Shown: positions 57,030-64,000 of the stretch, in pieces
Position numbering within the stretch: position 1 is the first letter of the stretch
How the letters are laid out: every line of letters begins with the position of its first letter
NCBI GenBank assembly: GCA_014529385.2
Contig: CM043953.1
Span: 88,339,842 to 88,403,841 of the forward strand
Length of the DNA: 64,000 bases
DNA from: Adiantum capillus-veneris
Lineage: Eukaryota > Streptophyta > Polypodiopsida > Polypodiales > Pteridaceae
Direction of reading: 5' to 3'
The notes under the pieces: generated by a model
The model's database searches: none
Seen by the model: the letters and a program-made list of their open reading frames with translations, nothing else
What the model was told of the DNA's origin: nothing
Translations under genes and position numbers: made by a program

Positions 57030-59749
57030 ATGTACTCTCAAAAAATCTTGTCCATCATCCGGTTAAATGTTGCAGGAGCACTGGTTAGGCCAAAAGGCAT
57101 CACCAAAAACTCAAAGAACCAAAAAGTCATCCGAAAAGCTGTCTTGTAGACATCTCCTGGTGTGATTCGAGTCTGATGGTATCCGCTTTTCAAATCGATC
57201 CTGCTAAAGCACAAGGATCCTTGTAGTCGGTCAAGAATATCATCGATTCTAGGAATCAAAAATCTTCTCTTGATGGTGATTTTGTTGAGAGCTCTATAAT
57301 TGATGCACATTCTCCAAGATCCGTCTTTCTTCAAAATCAACAACACTGGAGAGCAATACGGTGAAGTACTAGGCTGGATAAGACTTTTTTCCAAGAGGTC
57401 TTTCACTTGGTTCATAATTTATTCGTTCTTGGCTCGTCTCACATGGTAAGGTGGCCGGTTCGGTGGTGTACTCCCAGGTATCAGATCAATGGTATGATCC
57501 TCAAGATGAGCAGGTGGTAACTTGCCTGGCAGGCCCTCTGAAAATCAATCAACATGAGTGTGGAGAAAATCTTGGCGTTCTTTATCAAGTTCCGACAAAT
57601 TTGTCTTATGATCATCATTCAACTCTTTCAAAAAGATCGAGTAAACAAACAGATTGGATTTCATTAATTTGTCTTATGATCATCATTCAACTCTTTCAAA
57701 AAGATCGAGTAAACAAACAGATTGGATTCCATTAACTTCGAAACAGCCGACGCCGATACAATAGGGAGAGACTCGCCCTTAAGTTTCACATCAAGTACAA
57801 TGGTTCTACATTTTTCTGCAGTCAAAGTCACTTTTCTCGCCAATAGTCAATCACGGCGTTGTTCTTATGGTGCCAGGGAATTCCCAAGAGGACATCACAA
57901 TTCCAAGGGTATCATTATGTATAAGTCCTCATGCTCCAAATACCCCTGACAATGCAGCCAAAGTTTGTCAATGACAGGTATAATGGCTACATCCTTGCCG
58001 AATATCGCTAGAACTACCTCTGCTAGTGGTCCCATCCGATCAGGTGTGATCTCAAGCCATGCCGCCAATTCAGGTGAAATGAAGTTGGCCTTGGCTCCTC
58101 CATCAAAGAAAATGAGGGCTTCTTGGTCTTTCACTTTTCCCCAAGCTCGGCAAAGTTATGTACTCTCATCAATCGTGCTTGGGTTGGTACCCATGCAATA
58201 TGGAACCAGTCCTACTTTCATCTTGCCTTTTCGTCCACGTTCCTCATTTGCTCTTAAACCCTCAGGACTGTCTTCATCCTTGTCGTTCTGATCTTTCAGT
58301 GCCTTTTTAAGGCACTTTGTGGAGATATGCCCAGTTCCCCCCCATCCAAAGCACTTCCCCTCTTTGATGTAAAGAGCTCTCTCTCGAGGAGTGAGTTTGG
58401 GTTGTGCATCCTTTTCTTTCTTTTCTGGGTTGCTCTTCTTCTTTCTACTTTTATTATTCGAAGTCTGTTCTGTTCTTTGCGTCATGATTTCATTTGTGGG
58501 GTGGGTCAAATTACCTGAATGAATGGCAAATCCCCGTTTCGCATGACTCATCAGTTCCTGAATGAAATCTGACTTTTTCTCTAAGCAGTGATCTCAGATC
58601 TCTATAGGTAGTCCCAAGGTAAACCGCTCAATCTGTTCTTTGAACAAGATCTTCTTAATGAAGAGGCGAATAGAAAAGAGCTCCAAAATCTCTTGCAATA
58701 TGCGTCCAATGTATCCTTCTTGGTCATCCGAAGATGGTTCCAAGCAGTTCATATGTCGCGTTTGTACTTCCGAGTCAACAAGAAGAGATAAAAAGCCTTT
58801 TAAATTTCAACCATTTAACTGGCACTGTCTTGTTCAATAGAAGCGTGGACCACCAAGTTCGAGCATTTCCCTTGAAGTGAGAAGTAGCCCTCCGAATCTT
58901 GGAGTGCTATGAGTAACACCCTCTAGAGAAAGCTATGTCAAACTGCTGTATGAAAGCCAAAGCCTTTGAAGCATCTAGATATCTAGAAAACGTGTCAAAT
59001 TTAATTGATTGTCCACCTTCTTTAAACTTTCGGACTTTCTTGCTTTTATCCTCGAGAAAGTCATACTGGTTGGCTTTATAGAAATTCTTCTTCTTTGCAT
59101 AGAATCTGTGATCATCGGAGTCCGAACTGTCTGAAGACGAGTCCTTTGTAGAACTGTCAGAAACTGTAGACTTCATTGCCTTTTTCTTGTCTTTTCTGTC
59201 TTCTTCGCTCGAGTCAGAAGATCCAGAAGAACTGTCAGAAGAAGAAGAAGAAGAACTGGATACTCTTTCAAATTTCACATGCTTCTTCTGCTTTCTTCCC
59301 AAGGCAGATGTAGAATGACGACCCAAATAACCTAGGAAGTCAGTGCCTTTCTTTTGCTTTTTGTCGTGCTTTTTGCTTTTGTACTGCATGTCAAAAAAGC
59401 TGAGAAATCCGTGTATCAACCACCCCTTCTAATTCTTGCTCTGTAAATATCCTTGGCATGGGAGGTTGTTTGAGCGCCGGTTTGAGGGGTGGCTCCATGG
59501 TTTGCCGCCACTGTGAGTGCACCTCGTCGAAGGAGGTCTGGAAGAAAATTTTGCAAGTTTAGGGTACTTCATCAGATTTAGCATCAACTTTGTCGCATCA
59601 TCGACCAATCTTCGATGCTCCATCTCTTCAAGCTCCACCTGAGTAGGCCGAGGCAAGCCGTACTCGCGTGAATCTTCTTTGTGATCGCTTCTCGTATCGT
59701 CGGATGCAAAAGAAGTCGACTGTCTCACAAGACGGGCACCACGTGCCAA
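57030..59749 (-). pseudogene. gag-pol: GypB gag, zinc knuckle, protease and RT N-half
   Basis: The gag N-terminus is at 59749-59429. The Ser/Asp-rich middle and YKANQYDFLEDKSKK are at 59419-58907, then a decayed gag core to 58560. A Lys-rich linker and zinc knuckle CFGWGGTGHISTKC lie at 58551-58300; the second zinc-binding Cys is Trp. Protease at 58134-57895 reads [16 protein letters not shown] (D-G-G). The pre-RT linker is broken by a 68-bp tandem duplication. RT N-half at 57415-57038 has [39 protein letters not shown] and [14 protein letters not shown], then stops at the insertion. Confidence 0.9.
57601..57736. repeat. 68-bp tandem duplication
   Basis: TTGTCTTATGATCATCATTC to ATTGGATTTCATTAAT is repeated immediately with one change (TTTC to TTCC). 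68 is not a multiple of three, so the duplication shifts the GypB frame. Near-identity marks it as recent. Confidence 0.95.
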
Positions 59750-59779
59750 TAGAAAAGAACGGACTCAGCAGACTTTTAG

Positions 59780-60200
59780 CACTTCAATAACAATTGAACT
59801 GAGAGAGAGGGAGAGAGAGAGACAACACGCGACACGGAGGAATTCCACCCTAGAGAGTATTGGCTCCAAACCTTGGCACCCCTTTTGGTATTTATTTATA
59901 TTGCATCAACACAGTACAAGCTGGTACTCCAGACTCTGCACCTTCTCCAAGATGCATGCGAGAGAATGAGCCCTAACCTCATATTTAAAGGCCCTTGTCC
60001 TAAAAAGCAATTACAGTGAAAATCCTTCAAAACTCAAAAGCATCTGGGCCAAAAGCAATGTTCAAAAGCTGCCAGCGTAAAATCCAAAATTCCGTACAGT
60101 TGCCACGTCAGTAGTCAATGCAAAACGCGGATATCCGTACAACATGATTTTCGGAAATCTGCCACTCATCAACCAGCTTTGCAATTTCTTGTGTGTTTGT
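59780..60200 (-). repeat. Second LTR-like block inside the GypB 5' leader
   Basis: Contains TTGGCTCCAAACCTTGGCACCCCTTTTGGTATTTATTTAT-like blocks and an ACACGCGACACGG stretch, corresponding in order to 60510-60630 of the GypB LTR. Similar AACTGTACGG and GACGTGGCA phrases lie at its far side (about 60090-60110). It may be a nested related solo LTR or a duplicated, diverged 5' end. Confidence 0.55.
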
Positions 60201-60460
60201 GTGAGTCTTGCTTTATTTTAATTCTTTATGTCACTTGGGGCCCCATCGGACGGGGTGCTTGTAAGTGGGTAGGCCTCTTCTCCTATTACTTGTTCTTTTT
60301 AGGGTTTAGGCCCCTCGGCCGGCATCTGTAAGTTGGCTCCATTCTTCAGGGCTTTGACACGTCAACAGTTTGTTACAGACTGTCCTTTGCTTGAATCCAT
60401 AAGTGCCGCGTAAAAAGGATCGGATTTCTCGATAGAAGAGAAATCGGCCATGCTATGATA

Positions 60461-60473
60461 CCACTGTAGCAGA
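60461..60473 (-). other. GypB primer-binding site
   Basis: The minus strand reads TGGTATCATAGCA one base inside the 5' LTR, differing at one position from the initiator tRNA-Met complement. Confidence 0.82.
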
Positions 60474-60474
60474 C

Positions 60475-61108
60475 TTGTACACTCCAAGTCAAGAATCTAC
60501 CGCGACACGACAGGACTTCACTTCAAAATAGTTCACAATTTGATTCAACACTGGCCCGCCGACGAAGTTTCGTGCCTAGAGATATTGGTCCCAAAGACTG
60601 GCGTCCCTTTCGGTATTTCTTTTGATATTAATTTGTTGCACAAAATACACTAGGTGGCTGGGTCTCACTCTTAGACTCTGCGTCCAGATGCTCTGAGAAG
60701 TGAGAGGCCAAGCCACACTTATAAAGGTTTACAAGGGATGCCAAAAGCAGAGCCCCAAAAGCTGTAAATCAAAAGCACTTTAAAAATAAATGGCAATTCC
60801 TCTCAAACCTTGGTAAATAAAGCAAGGCTTAAAAATTAAAGCTCTCTCTCTCTATCTTGTGTAGGGTTTTACGTAACCAAAAGCTGGCCCAAAATTGTCG
60901 CAAAAAAAACAGCATGAGAAAGCTGCCATACAACTATTGTACGAAAATCTGCCACGTCAGCTCTGCAGTGCTTTTTCTGAGGCTGCCGTACGGGCCTGCT
61001 ACGTCACTGCCTACCATGTCATCATTTCTGTCAGCGTCACTGCCTGTTCTATGCCAAGAGAGGGTGTATATGTGTGTGTACTAGGCAGCCACGTCACTAG
61101 TTGTGACA
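60475..61108 (-). repeat. GypB 5' LTR (634 bp)
   Basis: Plus-strand ends are TGTAGC and GTGACA, giving TG...CA. It is followed on the right by the GATTC target duplication. A TTATAAAG box-like site lies near 60719 on the plus strand and a CT run near 60842-60852. Confidence 0.92.
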
Positions 61109-61113
61109 GATTC

Positions 61114-61340
61114 CCTGCAGTTTAGGTGCGAAACCCTAAATCTGCAAAAAAAAACACAACAGGCTGTAATTCTCTCTTTTGGACCGTTTCGAGCGGAGTG
61201 AGCACGCCTATGCGTGTCTCAGGTGCTCCCGCACGCAATGGGACAGTTCCCTTGTAAATTGGACAAGTTTTCACGTGAGAAAACTCTCTGTATTTGCATT
61301 CCTTCGCGATGGAACTATGCATATCTGAAAGGGATTATCA
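61114..61340 (-). repeat. Diverged GypA-type LTR fragment
   Basis: On the minus strand, blocks TTACAGCCTGTTGTGT, GCAGATTTAGGGTTT and CCTAAACTGCAGG follow the GypA LTR at 42924-42970. Upstream GTGCGGGAGCACCTGAG-like blocks also correspond. GypB is inserted at its edge. Confidence 0.6.
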
Positions 61341-62103
61341 ATTAGCTAATTCGGTTCCTGTATAGAAGGTTCTTGTCTTGGAAAACACACATTAAACCCC
61401 CAGAACTCTACATGGTCATCTGAGAAGCCCAAGTACTAGGGCATTACCATATGTGAAAAGGGGAGAGAGGGATGCGCGAGAGAAAATCGCCGCGCTACAT
61501 AGAGCAAGGGAGAAGGCAAGCATCCTTTTAAGCTGTGAGCACCCGCACCCACTACTCACACACACTGTGTAGAACACTTAATGAGCAAAATTCAGCCCTC
61601 AACCTCAAATATGGCGTCCCTCTTTAGATGACCTTCTTGAGAGAAAAAGTTGACTAGCAGGTTACTCTCCTACTGCCATGTGTCCAATTTGCTCCTTTTG
61701 GTTTAATTCCTAGTACCCACCAACTTATAAAGTCCTAATGAGGGGCCTAAATGACTTTAACTGAGCCTAGCCACTTCTTTACAAGTCAAATTCCAGTGCC
61801 GCTCGGCCCAACCATCTCGTGGCTGCTTGGCCTTGACTCTTGCGGGTGAAACTCTCGGCCAACAGCTGTTTCACACTGGCCACACAATGTCTGGGCATTT
61901 GTGATTATAACAAGAGGGTCCCAAAAATTAAATAAAATCAAGGGAAAGAAACCAGGAAATATATATAGTGGTTGTCACAATCTCGTGACATGCCTTTATT
62001 AGCGCCTGCGCAATATTAGCCCTCAGCGCAGCAACCTTGCCCTTGCGTAGTCGACCGTTAGTGATCACTACCTCTCGTGCACGCACGTGTGTGTGTTAGG
62101 GTT
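61341..62103. other. Spacer without recognised gene
   Basis: No coding region, RNA gene or clear terminal repeat recognised. Mixed composition, short CT/GA stretches only. Confidence 0.45.
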
Positions 62104-62320
62104 CAAGCGTGTGTGTTCAGAGACCCATCTTTTCTCCTCTACGTGGCCAACCCTTACTGGCTCTTGTACAAATTTTGCCAGTGAGTGTGTGTATGAAGCA
62201 GGTGTTTTACATAAAGTGTGTGAAGCAGGTGCCTTACCTTAGCTTTGTACAACTCTCATTTTCTTTTGTACCTCTATAGTCTTCAAGGGTGTGTGTGAGT
62301 GTCACTAGGAGAGTTCTTTT
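62104..62320 (+). repeat. Dispersed repeat shared with 33880-33973 (inverted)
   Basis: GTGTTCAGAGACCCATCTTTTCTCCTCTACGTGGCCAACC-type blocks and CTATAGTCTTCAAGGGTGTG-type blocks match the reverse complement of 33880-33973. About 110 bp separate them here. The separating DNA repeats GTGTG-ATGAAGCAGGTG twice. Confidence 0.7.
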
Positions 62321-62327
62321 GTCTCTC

Positions 62328-63180
62328 GATGGATATGCAAGAACAATGCATTTACAAACGTCGAAAACCTTTTGAGAATTCAGCTATGGAGCCTTTTACC
62401 CTCATCAAAGAATGTTTACATGAGGATTTCGAGGATGCGCATTACCCCTTGGAAGGGCCTGCTCCTGTCATGGATGTACGCATTCCAGTGCAGAGGAGCT
62501 CATGGACCCTGTTGCTCAATATGCCTTAAATGCGGTAATTCTCTTCTTCTCGATCAAAATGCCTATTGGTCAAGATATAGGCCAATGGGTTGATTTCCTG
62601 CTCAAGAAACAAGAAGTTTAGGGAGTTTACTTCGATGCCAGAGGATTTTATGATGTCTTGTTATAGACATGGATGATAGGGATGCTTTGATTGAAATAAC
62701 TCCTCTCTTCTTGAATACGCAGATGTCTCATGTATTACCCTGGGCCCACACCAAGGACTATTAGAGCCTTAATCGTCACAAGTGCTTCGTCTAGGTTGAG
62801 GTGGTCTACTTTCCTTGCACTTGGCGTCACTTTCTTCCCTATCGATGGATGAAGTGCATACCCAGTGGCGGAATGCCTCCGAACCACCTATCAAACCGGC
62901 GATCAAGAGGCCTCCTACTATGAGGATGTTCACTGAACAAGAACTCCAAGATGTCGTTCAGACTTAGAGGAGTCAGCTTTTGGACTCGAAGAAGCCACTG
63001 AAGAAGCAACTGAAGAAGAGAAAGAAGGGGAATGACTACTCCGGTTATGTGGGTCGTCAATCTTCTTCCCCTCCTCGCAGTTTTTGCACCTGTTGACAAG
63101 AGACACAAAAACGCTGGTGTGTGGAAGTGGAGCGATCAACCCCCATGACTACCAAAACAAGAAGACCCCTAACATTATCA
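62328..63180 (+). pseudogene. Possible DUF4283/LINE ORF1-like relic
   Basis: Plus-strand frames, joined by shifts and stops, give a first open stretch at 62328-62529 (PFTLIKECLHEDFEDAHYPL). Near 62670-62830 traces of DALIEITPLFLNTQMSHVLP, then W and a CFVWVEVVYFPCTW stretch follow. This resembles the plant DUF4283 pattern (TPLxL, then LPW, then VWVxL). A basic stretch, KKPLKKQLKKRKKG, follows near 62980. DUF4283 is common in LINE ORF1-like proteins. The match is by memory of pattern only, and the frame is badly broken. Confidence 0.35.
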
Positions 63181-63688
63181 GATGATCTATGACTGATAAG
63201 TGGGTACCCCCCCTGACCCCATATATAGGTGCCCAAGGGGGAGGTCGATCACTGCATGAGATGCCCCCACAACCCAACATGAAAAATAAAGTACGCACCC
63301 AACCCAGCATGAAAAATAAAATAGGGTGCCTCGAAAACAAACAGGCGGTCGGCGGCCCAGAAGTGGGCATCTGGACAATGCAGTGGGTGGCCACCTGCCC
63401 GGAGACATACTAGCCGTACAAGTATGCCCTAGAAGTGAAGCGGCAAAGTGGTGTAAATCTAACACCCCCTCTCAGCACCGGATGTTGAACAAACCGTGTG
63501 AAGCCAAAGATGTGAGGCAAATAATGAAGATGTCTGTTGCGATGTTTGCAGCAATTTGGGGTGTCCCAACCTCTGAAATATCTCTATGGTAAAGCGTCAT
63601 CACGAGAAATGTAACAAACTGCTATACTTCGCCGATACAAGGTGAAGATACTGCATGAAGGTCCCAAACTGAGTGTGAAAAGTACTAC
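63181..63688. other. Spacer, two short open frames of unknown nature
   Basis: A 74-codon frame (63189-63413) includes a duplicated CCAACATGAAAAATAAA/CCAGCATGAAAAATAAA pair. Another frame lies at 63326-63592. Neither matches a family I know. AGTGGTGTAAATCTAACA at about 63449 is the unit that recurs in the tandem repeat to the right. Confidence 0.4.
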
Positions 63689-64000
63689 TTTTAGTAAAAC
63701 AAGTGGTGTAAATCTAACAAGAAGATATGTTGGCATGGCTAGATCATTTCAAAAACATGGCAATCTATCATGATTGAAATAACTCTCTAAAAATAGCAAA
63801 AAAATTTACGGTACTAGGACTGGCAGCAACCTAGACGAAACTTGCTATTTTCACACCTTTTAGTAAAAGAAGTAGTGTAAATCTAACAAGAAGATGTGTT
63901 GTCATGGTTAGATCATTTCAAAAATATGGCAACCTATCATGATTAAAATAACTCTCCAAAAGTAAGAGAAATTTGTACGGTACTAGAAGGACTGGCAGCA
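63689..64000. repeat. 169-bp tandem repeat, running off the window
   Basis: TTTTAGTAAAA-AAGT-GTGTAAATCTAACA to GGTACTAG-ACTGGCAGCA occurs at 63689 and again at 63858, about 90 per cent identical by eye. The second unit reaches the end of the window, so more copies may follow. Confidence 0.85.

Larger units (their letters stand above)
52955..61108 (-). mobile_element. GypB: full-length Ty3/gypsy element with target duplication
   Basis: LTRs start TGTA(A/G)C at 52955 and 60475. The outer flanks carry a perfect 5-bp duplication, GATTC (52950-52954 and 61109-61113). Minus-strand order is 5' LTR, PBS, an LTR-like second block, gag, zinc knuckle, protease, RT N-half, a 1.2-kb insertion, RT C-half, RNase H, integrase, a tandem-repeat region, 3' LTR. 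Stops, a 68-bp tandem duplication and the insertion inactivate it. Gag resembles GypC; RT has the same FFDD box as GypA. Confidence 0.92.

Noticed and set aside
62104-64000. A second complete LINE at the right end
   Set aside because: Only a weak DUF4283-like pattern is visible, with no endonuclease, RT, A-tail or target duplication in the window.

Overview
The window looks like nuclear DNA from a land plant with a large, repeat-rich genome. The evidence is plant-type Ty1/copia elements primed by initiator tRNA-Met, Ty3/gypsy chromoviruses, plant LINEs with a zf-RVT-type C-terminus, a hAT/DUF659 transposase relic and a plant-like kinase pseudogene. I cannot place it to family or genus. I see no intact host gene: almost every recognisable protein belongs to a transposable element, and nearly all are broken by stops or frameshifts. 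Element names here (CopA-D, GypA-C, LINE-1/2) are local labels.

Layout, left half. 725-2440 is a decayed copia pol (-). 3203-8728 is CopA (-), a near-complete copia element with PBS, PPT and two LTRs; its 5' LTR lacks the last ~51 bp. 8729-11963 is the 5' half of a second copia family, CopB (-), with a doubled LTR-end/PBS/leader. 12600-13400 is a hAT relic. 14387-19717 is CopC (+), a full-length copia with a 5-bp target duplication (CCTGC), inserted inside an unrecognised ORF on the opposite strand. 20380-21260 is a kinase-like pseudogene (-).

Layout, middle. 23119-25483 and 36143-38668 are a ~2.4-kb direct duplication containing the CopB leader/gag. Both copies carry the same nested LTR element (CopD) in CopB gag. 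The two halves of its target duplication (AGATG) lie 11 kb apart, at 27637 and 38847. 28812-29010 is a likely CopB 3' LTR. 29388-33870 holds paired dispersed repeats, two copies of a short exon-like start, and LINE-1 (32811-33623) with a perfect 16-bp target duplication. LINE-2 (33974-36142, -) and a matching upstream piece (39290-39600, -) flank the right-hand duplication.

Layout, right half. 41989-50349 is GypA (+), a chromovirus whose ~5-kb gag-pol frame has seven in-frame stops and no visible frameshift. 50350-52440 is GypC, an internally deleted gypsy piece (-). 52955-61108 is GypB (-), a complete gypsy element with a 5-bp target duplication (GATTC), broken by a 1.2-kb non-coding insertion in RT and several tandem duplications. 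It sits among diverged GypA-type LTR pieces. 61340-64000 holds dispersed repeats, a possible LINE ORF1/DUF4283-like relic and a 169-bp tandem repeat running off the window.

The genes do not form a cellular pathway. The region is a stack of nested insertions followed by decay through C-to-T stops, small tandem duplications, deletions and expansion of CT/GA/CA microsatellites inside LTRs. I found no convincing novel functional system. The most informative signals are the order of nested insertions and the recurring kinds of element damage.
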